The translations under genes were made by a program, and so were the position numbers. Under the pieces are notes generated by a model, which had not been told where the DNA came from, searched no databases, and saw only the letters and a program-made list of their open reading frames with translations. Of a stretch of 14,072 bases of DNA, positions 1 to 7,675 are shown piece by piece; the first letter of the stretch is position 1; every line of letters begins with the position of its first letter. This stretch comes from CAVDRM01 sp963626285 (GTDB taxonomy: Bacteria > Bacillota > Clostridia > Christensenellales > Aristaeellaceae), in NCBI GenBank assembly GCA_963626285.1, contig CAVFWQ010000057.1, positions 1-14,072 of the forward strand, given 5' to 3'.

Positions 1-105
1 AGTGTGGGAATTGAGTAAAAGCCTTGATGTTTGATAAAGATTATATTAATTTAGTCGCATAAACCGTACCTCTTCTATAGCCGATAAAAGTTAAGGTTTG
101 TTTTC
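1..105. other. A+T-rich non-coding start of window
   Basis: No open reading frame with a plausible start and ribosome binding site is visible. The stretch is clearly richer in A+T than the rest of the window. It contains one copy of the octamer CCGATAAA (81-88), which recurs at 106-113 and, inverted, at 155-162 in the adjacent terminator. No promoter or RNA gene could be supported. Confidence 0.5.
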
Positions 106-162
106 CCGATAAAAACAGGGCTGCGAGAGAACGTCATCCGCTTTTTCGCAGCCCTTTATCGG
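106..162 (-). terminator. Intrinsic terminator of the HEAT-repeat gene, possibly bidirectional
   Basis: A 9-bp stem, GGGCTGCGA (118-126) with TCGCAGCCC (146-154), is extended by an outer stem CCGATAAA (106-113) with TTTATCGG (155-162), separated by the bulge AACA (114-117). Read on the minus strand, the hairpin is followed by TGTTTTTATC, a usable U-tract, 10-60 nt after the HEAT gene stop. On the plus strand it is followed by a weaker T-rich run, so it could also stop transcription from the left. Confidence 0.8.
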
Positions 163-171
163 TTTTATCAA

Positions 172-507
172 TCAGTCGTCGCCTTTGATTTTTCCCAGCG
201 CCTCAGTGATTGCCTTTTTGACATTCTCGTCCTGCTCGACCTTACGGCGGTTGGACAGGTGCGCACGGCCATGAAGATTGCCCATGTCGCCCATAGCGCG
301 GGCGGCGGCTGCGCGAAAATCAGCATCGGCATTGGCCAGCATCGGAACGAGGAAGTTAAATCCGTCGTCCGTCCCCACCTGACCGAGCGCGGCGATGGCA
401 GACAGAGCTACCTGCTTATCCTTATCTCTGGCTAGCTCAATCAGACCCTTTTCATTCTTCTTCTCCGTATACTTTTTGATTTTGTCCGTCTTGCTTCCGA
501 ATAACAT
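172..507 (-). CDS. Small HEAT-repeat protein
   Basis: This 111-residue protein starts with a short lysine-rich segment (MLFGSKTDKIKKYTEKK) and continues with helical HEAT-like units. The clearest are residues about 20-45 (VALSAIAALGQVGTDD) and 50-77 (FRAAAARAMGDMG), with a last helix pair at about 90-108 (VKKAITEALGKI). HEAT repeats form superhelical scaffolds that bind other proteins; no catalytic residues are seen and no signal peptide or membrane segment is present, so a cytoplasmic binding or adaptor role is inferred only. I chose the ATG at 505-507 because GGAGGG precedes it at a good distance; a reading frame extends 12 codons further up but has no such site. It is the last gene on this strand and is followed by a strong terminator. 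The true partner is unknown. Confidence 0.75.
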   Translation of the reverse strand: MLFGSKTDKIKKYTEKKNEKGLIELARDKDKQVALSAIAALGQVGTDDGFNFLVPMLANADADFRAAAARAMGDMGNLHGRAHLSNRRKVEQDENVKKAITEALGKIKGDD

Positions 508-603
508 TTCAAAACCCTCCCATTGCTTTTGCACGGGGCACATGCTGGTGACGCATCATACGGCGTGTGTCCTTGTATATGTCGTATTTTACGCGGAAAA
601 TGT

Positions 604-626
604 GACAGGAGACTGTCGAATTCAAG
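604..626 (-). terminator. Weak hairpin after the phosphodiester glycosidase gene
   Basis: GACAG (604-608) pairs with CTGTC (613-617) across a GAGA loop. Read on the minus strand it is followed by ACATTTTCC, about 45 nt after the stop codon at 663. The stem is only 5 bp and the T-run is short, so termination may be partial, which would allow read-through into the HEAT gene. Confidence 0.3.
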
Positions 627-662
627 AGAAAATGGGGCAAAAATATGACAGGCAAAGAATTT

Positions 663-1958
663 TTATTTTTCTGCGAGCAGCAGAGCATTGCCTACCGGCG
701 TCTCCTGTCCCGTGCCGGTCGTATTGGTCTTGAGCTTGAATTTTTTGCCTTGACGGATGACCAGCGTTGAGGAAGGGCCGCCGTCCAAGTTCAGGGCGAT
801 GTCCGCTCCCAAGTCGAGCGCAGCCTGACGGGTCTGGTCAATGGTCATGCCGTAGCTGCCGGAGCGGTTGCCCTCGATGACCAAGAAAAAATAGGAGCCG
901 TCCGCCCGAATGCCGAACACCGTGCGCGGATTTCTCCCGTAAAAATAGGCGGCATCGTCCGCCGACTGCTCCGTGCTTTCATAAAACGCGCCGTCCTTCA
1001 CAAGCAGCGGGCCGCCGTCCGGCCTGCCGCCGCCTGCGACCGTCACGCAATGCTCAAACAGCGCATCCGCCGTACAGGAAAGCGTCACCATATCGCCGAT
1101 TTGAAGCGCCGCCAATGCCTGTGCGCCCTCCCCTATGCCGGACAACACGACGGAGCATTCGTCCAATGTCATTCCCTGCGGCACTTTCTTCGTGCCCTTT
1201 TTCGTGTCCGTCATTGCATCGTGAACGGCCGTCACCTCACCCGTCACACACATCCCCGTCGTAATATCGGGCGCAAGCCGCACCCGCACCTCCACGCCGC
1301 CGTCCTGTGCAAAGGTGGATGTGCCCCAATCCTTCGTATACAAAACCAGCGTGTTGTCCCGACGCGCTGTCAAGGCGTTCGCTGGAGAGCTTTTGCCCTC
1401 TTCCACATCGGCTCTGTACGCATTCAGGGCGCTGATTTCCGTTTCGGCAAGGACGCTTTCGCCGTTTCGGACAGCGGACAGAGTCAAACGCATCGCGCAT
1501 TGACCGATGACGGCGCGGCCGTCCGCCGTAAAGCCCATCGACCAGCCTTGCGGGAACTCGCCCGCCATCAGCCAGCGCCCGTCGCGCATCATATAGCCCA
1601 GCGGTCCGCCGGAGGTCATGTCAAAAAAATCACCGTTTACGGCAGCCAGCACATTCAGGCCGCGTTTTTTCTCCTGAGAAGCAAATTCCGAAACGCGCAT
1701 TCGGGATTCGTGTACCTTGTCTTCCTTTAATGCGGCCGTCAGGCAGACATCAGCATCGCTTTGTACGTCGATCACGAACAGCCGCTGCGACCTGCCCGCC
1801 GCCTCTTCCAACGGTGTCAGCCGATATGCCGTGTAAGTCACGCCTTCGGAAAGCGTGCGCCTGCCGGACGCCTTCGTCTGATAGCCGGTAAACGTCTGCG
1901 CCTGCGCCGAGCCTAAAATCATCAGCAAAACGGCCAGCCATGCCACTGTCCTCTTCAT
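663..1958 (-). CDS. Secreted phosphodiester glycosidase (NAGPA/DUF2233-like) family protein
   Basis: The 431-residue product begins with a classic signal peptide: MKRT, a hydrophobic core to about residue 16, and an AQA cleavage site near 20, so it is exported. The C-terminal two thirds carry the hallmarks of the NAGPA family (Pfam phosphodiester glycosidase, PF09992): VNGDFFD (107-113), GGPLGYMMRDG (117-127), GGGRPDGGP (309-317), NPRTVFGI (343-350) and LNLDGGPSSTL (389-399). Known relatives remove alpha-linked N-acetylglucosamine from phosphodiesters or act on surface polysaccharides; the substrate here is unknown. The ATG at 1956-1958 has GGAGGT 7 nt upstream and directly yields the signal peptide. 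A longer frame to 2054 exists, but its extra codons lie across the phoR terminator and the promoter at 1984-2013, so it is rejected. An N-acetylmuramic or teichoic-acid-related role is only a guess. Confidence 0.85.
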   Translation of the reverse strand: MKRTVAWLAVLLMILGSAQAQTFTGYQTKASGRRTLSEGVTYTAYRLTPLEEAAGRSQRLFVIDVQSDADVCLTAALKEDKVHESRMRVSEFASQEKKRGLNVLAAVNGDFFDMTSGGPLGYMMRDGRWLMAGEFPQGWSMGFTADGRAVIGQCAMRLTLSAVRNGESVLAETEISALNAYRADVEEGKSSPANALTARRDNTLVLYTKDWGTSTFAQDGGVEVRVRLAPDITTGMCVTGEVTAVHDAMTDTKKGTKKVPQGMTLDECSVVLSGIGEGAQALAALQIGDMVTLSCTADALFEHCVTVAGGGRPDGGPLLVKDGAFYESTEQSADDAAYFYGRNPRTVFGIRADGSYFFLVIEGNRSGSYGMTIDQTRQAALDLGADIALNLDGGPSSTLVIRQGKKFKLKTNTTGTGQETPVGNALLLAEK

Positions 1959-1983
1959 TGTCCGCACCTCCTTATCCGCATTG

Positions 1984-2013
1984 ATTATAGCATAGAGAAC
2001 CGGACTTTTCCAA
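1984..2013 (-). promoter_or_regulatory. Promoter of the phosphodiester glycosidase gene
   Basis: On the minus strand TTGGAA (2008-2013) is separated by 18 bp from a perfect TATAAT (1984-1989), which lies about 25 nt before the ribosome binding site of the 1958 start. It abuts the terminator of the pst-pho operon, so the secreted protein appears to be transcribed on its own. The -10 is perfect and the -35 partial. Confidence 0.55.
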
Positions 2014-2015
2014 GC

Positions 2016-2051
2016 AAAAAACACCGCATCTTTGTCCGTGCGATGTTTTTT
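2016..2051 (-). terminator. Intrinsic terminator of the pst-pho operon
   Basis: Starting about 9 nt after the phoR stop, AAAAAACACCGCA (2016-2028) pairs with TGCGATGTTTTTT (2039-2051) in a 13-bp stem with one G-U pair and a 10-nt loop. Read on the minus strand, the 3' arm ends in six T residues. This is a strong Rho-independent terminator. Confidence 0.88.
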
Positions 2052-2059
2052 CATCTTCC

Positions 2060-3718
2060 TTATTTTATCGGCAGCCTGACGGTGATGACCGTACCCTTGT
2101 CCGTTTCGCTGCTCAGGTCGATGCGGCCGCTTAGGTACAGCACGGCATGCTTGACGATAGAAAGACCAAGTCCCGTGCCGCCGGATGCTTTGGAATGACT
2201 CTTATCCACCCGATAAAAGCGTTCAAAGACGCGCTCCCAGTCCTTTTTCGGAATACCTATGCCCGTATCGGCCACGCGGATGAACGCATCGCTGCCGTCC
2301 GAGCCGACCGTAATGCGGACAGTACCGTTTTCTACATTATATTTAATGGCGTTGTCGCAGAGATTGTAAATGATTTCGTAGATCAGTCTGCGCACGGAGG
2401 TCAGGCGTATCGGCTCGCCCGCTGCAATGAGCGTGATGTGCTTTTTTTCGGCTTCGTTTTCCAAGGCGTTCTGCGCCTCGCGTGCGACGGCCAGCGCATC
2501 CACCTCCTCGTACGGCATCTCGCCGCCTTCGTCCAGTTGAGACAGGCGGATAATGTCGCCGATGAGCGTCACCATGCGGGCGGCCTCTGTGCGGATGTGG
2601 CCGATAAAGCGCGGCACATCCTCCGGCTTGGCCATGCCACTCTCAATCAGTTCGGTACTACCGATGATGCCCTGCAAAGGCGTTTTTAATTCATGGGAGA
2701 CGTTGGCGGTAAACTCGCGGCGGCTCTGCTCTGCGTATTCCTTTTCGGTGATGTCAAAGCTCAGCAGCACCGCGCCCACCGTCGTGCCGTCCGAGTCAAT
2801 GCGGCTGACATCAAGCTGATAGGCGCGTTCGTCGCGCTCATAGCGTGTTTCGCTGTGGCCGTCGGAAACTGCCTTTTCGATGGCGCGGCTGACCTCGTGC
2901 GCCCGCTCGACGGTCAAAAAGTCCTGACCGATGCAGGCATCATCGGCAGAAAACAGGCTTTCCGCCGCCCGATTGATGCTCAAAACGCGGCCATGCTCAT
3001 CCAGCAGCACCAGACCCTCGCGCATATTGCGGATGGTCTCGTTGAATTCGTCTGTTTTTTGGCGCAGGGTGCGCACCTGCGCATCCAGCGTCTCGCGCTG
3101 GGAGGCAATGCGCCGAAGCAGGGGCGACAGCTCCTCATAAGCGCCGCCGTTGTCCAAGGGATGCTCCAAATCAAGCCGATTGAGCGGCTCTACGATGCGC
3201 TCGGACAGCTTCCGCGCCAGCACCCATGACAGAATCAGCGCCGCCGCCAGCACTGCCGAAATAGGCTGCAGCATACCTAACACCAGATACCACGCCGTGG
3301 CGCGGGCGGCCGAAATGCGCAGTACCGTACCGTCCGCAAGGCGGCAGGCGCGATACAAAGTTTTTTCAAGCAGCGTATCCGAATAGCGGGTGCTTTCCCC
3401 CGTTCCGTTTTCAAGCGCCTGTTTGACTTCATCTCTGTCCGCGTGACTGGGCAGGAGAGAAGCATCTGCCTGAGAATCAAACAGCACCGTGCCGTCCGCC
3501 TGAATCCACGTCAAACGATAGCCGCTTTCCGAAACGCATTCCAAATAGGCCTGTCCGCCCTCTGTGACGCCCGCCGCGGCCAGCTTCAGCTCATCGCCAA
3601 GCTGCTCTTCCTGAAGGCCGCCGAAGTATTCATACATGACGCCCACGATAATCAGTGCGGCAGACAAAAGCACGATGACCGCCGCCAGCAGGATGGAGCG
3701 AAAAATTTTATTGCTCAT
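2060..3718 (-). CDS. phoR: Phosphate-sensing histidine kinase PhoR
   Basis: This 552-residue membrane sensor kinase partners with the PhoB regulator encoded just upstream. Visible parts are a first membrane helix (about 7-30), an extracytoplasmic region (about 31-142), a second membrane helix (about 143-166), a HAMP-like linker, and a PAS domain (about 222-325, MREGLVLLDEHGRVLSINRAA). The HisKA motif FTANVSHELKTPLQG follows, with the phospho-acceptor His at 342. The ATPase domain has an N box around Asn456 (YNLCDNAIKYN), G1 DTGIGIP (484-490), an F box (FERFYRVD) and G2 GGTGLGLS (513-520). All catalytic elements are intact. The start overlaps the end of phoB by 11 nt, implying translational coupling. 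PhoR kinases commonly signal through PhoU and the Pst transporter, both encoded in the same operon. The ligand of the large outer domain cannot be judged from sequence. Confidence 0.93.
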   Translation of the reverse strand: MSNKIFRSILLAAVIVLLSAALIIVGVMYEYFGGLQEEQLGDELKLAAAGVTEGGQAYLECVSESGYRLTWIQADGTVLFDSQADASLLPSHADRDEVKQALENGTGESTRYSDTLLEKTLYRACRLADGTVLRISAARATAWYLVLGMLQPISAVLAAALILSWVLARKLSERIVEPLNRLDLEHPLDNGGAYEELSPLLRRIASQRETLDAQVRTLRQKTDEFNETIRNMREGLVLLDEHGRVLSINRAAESLFSADDACIGQDFLTVERAHEVSRAIEKAVSDGHSETRYERDERAYQLDVSRIDSDGTTVGAVLLSFDITEKEYAEQSRREFTANVSHELKTPLQGIIGSTELIESGMAKPEDVPRFIGHIRTEAARMVTLIGDIIRLSQLDEGGEMPYEEVDALAVAREAQNALENEAEKKHITLIAAGEPIRLTSVRRLIYEIIYNLCDNAIKYNVENGTVRITVGSDGSDAFIRVADTGIGIPKKDWERVFERFYRVDKSHSKASGGTGLGLSIVKHAVLYLSGRIDLSSETDKGTVITVRLPIK

Positions 3719-4394
3719 CGGCCTTTTCCTCCAGCCGATAGCCTACATGACGCACGGTTTGAATCATATCGCCATATGCGCCCAATTTTTGGCGGAGCGT
3801 CAGAATGTGCGTATCAATGGTGCGGCTCTCCCCGCAGAAGTCCTCGCCCCAGACCTTGCTGAAAAGCTGGTCTCTGGTGAAGGCAATGCCGGGATTGGAC
3901 AGAAAGAGGCGAAGCAGCTCAAATTCCTTATAGGTCAGCGCGATGTTCTTCCCGTCCGCCGTGACGGTGTGGCTGTCGGGGCTGAGGGTCAGCCCGCCCG
4001 TTTTCAGCGTCCGCTCTCTGCCGTCCGAGGCGCATCGGCGCAGGACGGCCTTCACACAGGAGACCATCTCCATCACGCCGAAGGGCTTGGTCAGATAATA
4101 ATCCGCGCCCATGTCCAGCCCTTGGATGCGGTCGATTTCCGCGCCCTTCGCGGTCGCCATGACAACGGGTATTTTCTGCAGAGCTGCCGATGCGCGAATG
4201 CGGCGCAGCAGTTCAACGCCGTCCGGACCCGGCAGCATCACATCCAGCACAATCAGTTCCGGCATCTCCCCGTTCCTGAGCGCTTCCCAGCAGGACGTGC
4301 CGTCCTCAAACCCGCGCACGGAAAAGCCGGCGGATTTGAGCGCATACAGCTCGATATCCCGAATGCTGGCATCGTCCTCCACGCACCATATCAT
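3708..4394 (-). CDS. phoB: Response regulator PhoB/PhoP, OmpR family
   Basis: The 228-residue protein has an N-terminal receiver domain with the acidic pair Asp7/Asp8, phospho-acceptor Asp51 (LIVLDVMLPG), Thr81 and Lys103 (LTKPF), all the expected switch residues. The C-terminal winged-helix domain (about 130-224) shows the OmpR/PhoB pattern LTYKEFELLRLFL, then RTIDTHILTLRQKLG and the wing RHVGYRLEE. It should bind direct-repeat Pho boxes such as those at 7676-7727 when phosphorylated by PhoR. The ATG lies 3 nt after the phoU stop, and AAGGAGGGG inside the last phoU codons serves as ribosome binding site. The name phoB or phoP depends on the lineage convention; family assignment is firm, and the phosphate role rests on operon context. 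Confidence 0.92.
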   Translation of the reverse strand: MIWCVEDDASIRDIELYALKSAGFSVRGFEDGTSCWEALRNGEMPELIVLDVMLPGPDGVELLRRIRASAALQKIPVVMATAKGAEIDRIQGLDMGADYYLTKPFGVMEMVSCVKAVLRRCASDGRERTLKTGGLTLSPDSHTVTADGKNIALTYKEFELLRLFLSNPGIAFTRDQLFSKVWGEDFCGESRTIDTHILTLRQKLGAYGDMIQTVRHVGYRLEEKADEQ

Positions 4395-4397
4395 CTG

Positions 4398-5042
4398 TTA
4401 CCCCTCCTTGTGCACACCCGTGACAGAAAAAATCACCCACTGCGCAATATTGACCGCATGGTCGGCAATGCGCTCAAAATACTTGGCAATCATCAGCAGA
4501 TCCAGCGCATACTCGCCGTCCTCCGGCCTGTCTGCGATTTTCCGAATCAGTGCCCGCTTCACCTTGTCAAAGAGGTCGTCCACGACGTCATCGTCCGAAA
4601 CGACCTTCTCTGCCAATATTATATCATGCCGGACGTATGCGTCAACGCTGTCCGTGACCATTTTCATGGCAGACTGCGTCATTTTCCGCATCAGCTCGCC
4701 GTTTTCCGCGCCGCGCCCATTCAAAAACTGAATGATTTCGGCGACATCCTCGGCCTGATCGCCGATGCGCTCCATATCCGTCACCATTTTCAGCGCCGCG
4801 GAAATCTGCCGCAGGTCACGCGCAACGGGCTGCTGCTGGAGCAGGAGCTTGAGGCACATGGATTCGATGGTGCGCTCTTTCTGGTCAATCTCCGCATCGA
4901 GCGGGGCGATTTTCTTTGCGATGGCGGGGCTGCCGTCAAGCAGCGCCTGAGAAGCCATCGAAATGACCTCCTCGCACAGCGCGCCCATTTCAATCAATTC
5001 CCGGTTCAGCAGCGCAAGCTGCTCGTCAAAACGGCTTCTCAT
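4398..5042 (-). CDS. phoU: Phosphate transport regulator PhoU
   Basis: The 214-residue product has normal PhoU length and the two tandem three-helix PhoU repeats. The repeat-defining metal-binding motifs are visible as MERIGDQAED (90-99) and YFERIADHAVNI (188-199). PhoU is a peripheral cytoplasmic protein that links the Pst transporter to PhoR and limits phosphate uptake and Pho-regulon activity when phosphate is plentiful. Its start codon shares one base with the pstB stop (TGATG), and GGGGAGGT within pstB lies 8 nt upstream, so the two are translationally coupled. Downstream, phoB begins after 3 nt. This placement between transporter and regulator genes fits the role. Confidence 0.95.
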   Translation of the reverse strand: MRSRFDEQLALLNRELIEMGALCEEVISMASQALLDGSPAIAKKIAPLDAEIDQKERTIESMCLKLLLQQQPVARDLRQISAALKMVTDMERIGDQAEDVAEIIQFLNGRGAENGELMRKMTQSAMKMVTDSVDAYVRHDIILAEKVVSDDDVVDDLFDKVKRALIRKIADRPEDGEYALDLLMIAKYFERIADHAVNIAQWVIFSVTGVHKEG

Positions 5043-5797
5043 CAGCCAAACCTCCCCGTGATATAATCCTCCGTCCGCTTGTCGTGCGGCGAAGAGAACA
5101 TTTCTTCCGTCTGCCCGTACTCCACCAGATCGCCCAGCAGGAAGAAGGCCGTGGTGTCCGAAATGCGGACGGCCTGCTGCATATTGTGCGTGACGATGAC
5201 GATGGTGTACTGCTTTTTAAGCTCTGCGGCTAACTCCTCAATGCGGGAGGTGGAGATGGGGTCAAGGGCGCTGGTCGGCTCATCCATGAGCAGCACCCGC
5301 GGCTCAACGGCCAAGGCGCGGGCGATGCACAGGCGCTGCTGCTGGCCGCCTGACAGACCCAAAGCGTTTTTCTTTAATCTGTCCTTGACCTCGTCCCAGA
5401 TGGCCGCCCCGCGCAGAGAGCGCTCCACGATTTCGTCCAGCCTTGCGCGGGAGCGGATGCCGTGCGTGCGCGGGCCGTAGGCGATGTTGTCATAGATGCT
5501 CATGGGGAACGGATTGGGTTTTTGGAACACCATGCCGATTTGACGGCGCAGGTCGTTGACATCGGTATCGGGCGCGTAAATATCCCGTCCCGCATAGCAG
5601 ACGCTGCCCGTGATCTTCACATTCGGCACAAGGTCGTTCATGCGGTTGAGCGTCTTTAGGAAGGTGGACTTTCCGCAGCCGGACGGTCCTATCAGCGCGG
5701 TGATGCCCTTGTCCCGAATATTCATGCAGATGTTCTTCAGCGCCTGATGATTGCCGTACCACAGGCACAAATCCCGAACGGTCAGGATGTCGCTCAT
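5042..5797 (-). CDS. pstB: Phosphate ABC transporter ATP-binding protein PstB
   Basis: This 251-residue ATPase drives phosphate import through the PstC/PstA channel. Walker A is GPSGCGKST (37-45), the Q-loop is at Gln92 in the PstB-typical FQKPNPFPMSI, the ABC signature is LSGGQQQR (148-155), Walker B is LLMDEP (169-174), and the switch His is at 204 (IVTHNMQQA). The FQKPNPFPM segment and C-terminal RTEDYITGRFG are characteristic of PstB and separate it from other ABC ATPases. It begins 9 nt after the pstA stop with a GAGGAG ribosome binding site and overlaps phoU by one base. Length and motifs are complete. Confidence 0.97.
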   Translation of the reverse strand: MSDILTVRDLCLWYGNHQALKNICMNIRDKGITALIGPSGCGKSTFLKTLNRMNDLVPNVKITGSVCYAGRDIYAPDTDVNDLRRQIGMVFQKPNPFPMSIYDNIAYGPRTHGIRSRARLDEIVERSLRGAAIWDEVKDRLKKNALGLSGGQQQRLCIARALAVEPRVLLMDEPTSALDPISTSRIEELAAELKKQYTIVIVTHNMQQAVRISDTTAFFLLGDLVEYGQTEEMFSSPHDKRTEDYITGRFG

Positions 5798-5806
5798 ATT
5801 TTCTCC

Positions 5807-6691
5807 TCACAGTTGTTTTTTTCTTTGGAAGAACTTGGCGACAAGCTCGGCCGCCAAATTGATGAGAAAGGTCAAAATCAACAGGATGGCGGCAATGGCG
5901 AAGGCCACATCAAACTCGCCCTGCTCCTTGGCGTATACATACAGTGCCACGGTCAGCGTTGCGCCCGCGCTGCTCAAGCCCTTCAAAAAGCCGTTCAGGG
6001 AATGCGCAAAGCCCGCCGTGAACAGAAGCGCCGCCGATTCGCCCAGGATGCGGCCGACCGACAGGATGCAGCCTGTGATGACGCCGTCCACGCAGCCGGG
6101 CAGCACCACGGTGCGGATGACGCGCCATTTGCCCGCGCCCAAGCCGAACGCGCCCTCGCGGTAGCTCTGCGGGACGGTTTTCAGGCTTTCCTGCGTCGTG
6201 CGCATGACGGTGGGCAGGTTCATGATGGCAAGGGTCAGCGCGCCCGCCATGCAGGAGGTGCGCATATTGAAGAACTGGCAGAAGAAAAGCATGCCGACCA
6301 AACCGTAGATGATGGACGGAATGCCGGAGAGCGTTTCCGCCGCGTATTCGATGACGACCACGAGCTTTCGGCTGACCGCGTATTCCGTCAGGTAAATGGC
6401 CGCGCCGACGCCCAGGGGCAGAACAACGACCAGCGCAGCCGCCGCGATATACAGGGTATTCAGGATGTCCGGCAGAATGCCTATGTGATTTTTGAGATAG
6501 CTCGGCTTTGTGCTGATTAAATCCCAGGTGACATTGGGCAGCCCCTTCACCAGCACATAGATAATCAGGCACAGCACCAGCGCCGCAGTCAGCCCTGCGG
6601 CCAGTCCCATCAGCGCCCGCAGCAGGATGATGTGCGCCTTTCTCCGCTTTGAAATAGAACCCATGCTTGCTTTTACACCTCGGTTTTTCAT
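5807..6691 (-). CDS. pstA: Phosphate ABC transporter permease PstA
   Basis: The 294-residue inner-membrane permease pairs with PstC to form the phosphate channel. It has a basic N-terminus, a first helix at about 20-50 and five further hydrophobic helices. The PstA-typical segment LSGIPSIIYGLVGMLFF and the cytoplasmic EAA-type loop REGAFGLGAGKWRVIRTVVLP, which docks on PstB, are visible, followed by GRILGESAALLFTAG. The ATG at 6689-6691 lies just after the pstC stop with AAAGGA about 8 nt upstream. A second ATG at 6662-6664 (residue 10) has GAGGTG 11 nt upstream and is a possible alternative start; the difference would not affect the membrane domain. Confidence 0.95.
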   Translation of the reverse strand: MKNRGVKASMGSISKRRKAHIILLRALMGLAAGLTAALVLCLIIYVLVKGLPNVTWDLISTKPSYLKNHIGILPDILNTLYIAAAALVVVLPLGVGAAIYLTEYAVSRKLVVVIEYAAETLSGIPSIIYGLVGMLFFCQFFNMRTSCMAGALTLAIMNLPTVMRTTQESLKTVPQSYREGAFGLGAGKWRVIRTVVLPGCVDGVITGCILSVGRILGESAALLFTAGFAHSLNGFLKGLSSAGATLTVALYVYAKEQGEFDVAFAIAAILLILTFLINLAAELVAKFFQRKKQL

Positions 6692-6692
6692 T

Positions 6693-7562
6693 TCATGCGT
6701 CCTTTTGCCGCTTGAGCAGGAAATTCAGCGCCGCGTTCATCAGCATGATAAACAGATACAAGACCAGTGCGATGGAGAACAGCGCCTGCCTTTGCAGGCC
6801 GGAAGCATAGGACATTTCGCTGGCGACTGCCGTAGTCAGGAAGCGGACGCTCCCAAACAGCGTCGGCATATTGGGGACATTGCCCGACACCATCATGACC
6901 GCCATGGCCTCTCCGATGGCGCGTCCGACGCCCAGCACCACCGCAGCGGCAATGCCGGAGCGGGCTGCTGGCACGGAAATCTTAAAGTATGTCTCCACAT
7001 CCGTTGCACCAAGCGCCAAGGACGCATCCTCATATTCCTTGGGAACGGCATCCAGCGCCGTCACGGAAACCTTGATGACGGAGGGAAGAATCATGACCGC
7101 CAGCACGATGATAGCGGAAAACAGGCTCGCTCCGTCCGGCACGTTGAACAGTTTCCGAACGCCCGGCACAAGCACCAGCATACCCACCAGACCATAGACC
7201 ACGGAGGGAATGCCGGCCAAAAGGCTCACCGCGCTCTGCATGACGGCGCGGATGCGCGGATGCGCGGCCTTTGACAGATAGACCGCCGTTAAAAAGCCGA
7301 TGGGGACGCCCAGCGTGACCGCGCCCGCCGTGCCGTAAATGCTGGTCAGAATGAAAGGCAGGATGCCGTAGGACGGCTCTGCCGCAGTAGAGGTCCATTC
7401 CTGTCCGAGCAGGAAATCTATGAGGCCGATTTCCCGAATGGCGGGGATGCCCGCAATGATGAGATAGACGGTCACCAAAAGCACGCAGCCCACCGTGACC
7501 AGCCCCAGCGCCAGAAACACGCCGTGCACCGCGTTTTCAAATGCCTGCCGTCTGCTTTTCAA
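6693..7562 (-). CDS. pstC: Phosphate ABC transporter permease PstC
   Basis: The 289-residue permease is the partner of PstA. It has a first membrane helix at about 15-37, the segment SLLAGIPSVVYGLVGMLVL in the middle, the EAA-type loop YEDASLALGATDVETYFKISV, and GRAIGEAMAVMMVSG near the end, all typical of PstC. The best start is TTG at 7560-7562: an in-frame TAA lies just upstream, GGAGG sits about 10 nt before it, and no ATG is available near the N-terminus. It is the first gene of the operon, about 113 nt downstream of the Pho-box array. Notably, the phosphate-binding lipoprotein gene pstS, which usually precedes pstC, is not here. Confidence 0.94.
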   Translation of the reverse strand: MKSRRQAFENAVHGVFLALGLVTVGCVLLVTVYLIIAGIPAIREIGLIDFLLGQEWTSTAAEPSYGILPFILTSIYGTAGAVTLGVPIGFLTAVYLSKAAHPRIRAVMQSAVSLLAGIPSVVYGLVGMLVLVPGVRKLFNVPDGASLFSAIIVLAVMILPSVIKVSVTALDAVPKEYEDASLALGATDVETYFKISVPAARSGIAAAVVLGVGRAIGEAMAVMMVSGNVPNMPTLFGSVRFLTTAVASEMSYASGLQRQALFSIALVLYLFIMLMNAALNFLLKRQKDA

Positions 7563-7608
7563 GCCGTTTTTTCCTCCGTTTTAATATCAGGTGTTTCAGC
7601 CATTCTCC

Positions 7609-7627
7609 GCATCGGCAAAGCCGATGC
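7609..7627 (-). other. Perfect hairpin in the pstC leader
   Basis: GCATCGGC (7609-7616) and GCCGATGC (7620-7627) form a perfect 8-bp stem with a 3-nt loop, between the Pho-box array and the pstC ribosome binding site. No T-run follows, so it is not a standard terminator. It may stabilise the mRNA 5' end or affect translation; that is inference. Confidence 0.5.
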
Positions 7628-7675
7628 TTCGGATTCCGGCGAAAGGGCGTATCCTTCTTACACCCGCAGCCAGCA

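Noticed and set aside
603..652. Two TGACAG motifs resembling Pho boxes
   Set aside because: They are 43 bp apart and not repeated at 11 bp; one belongs to a small hairpin.
1959..2054. N-terminal extension of the phosphodiester glycosidase
   Set aside because: These codons lie over the phoR terminator and the gene's own promoter; the 1958 start gives a signal peptide with a GGAGGT site.
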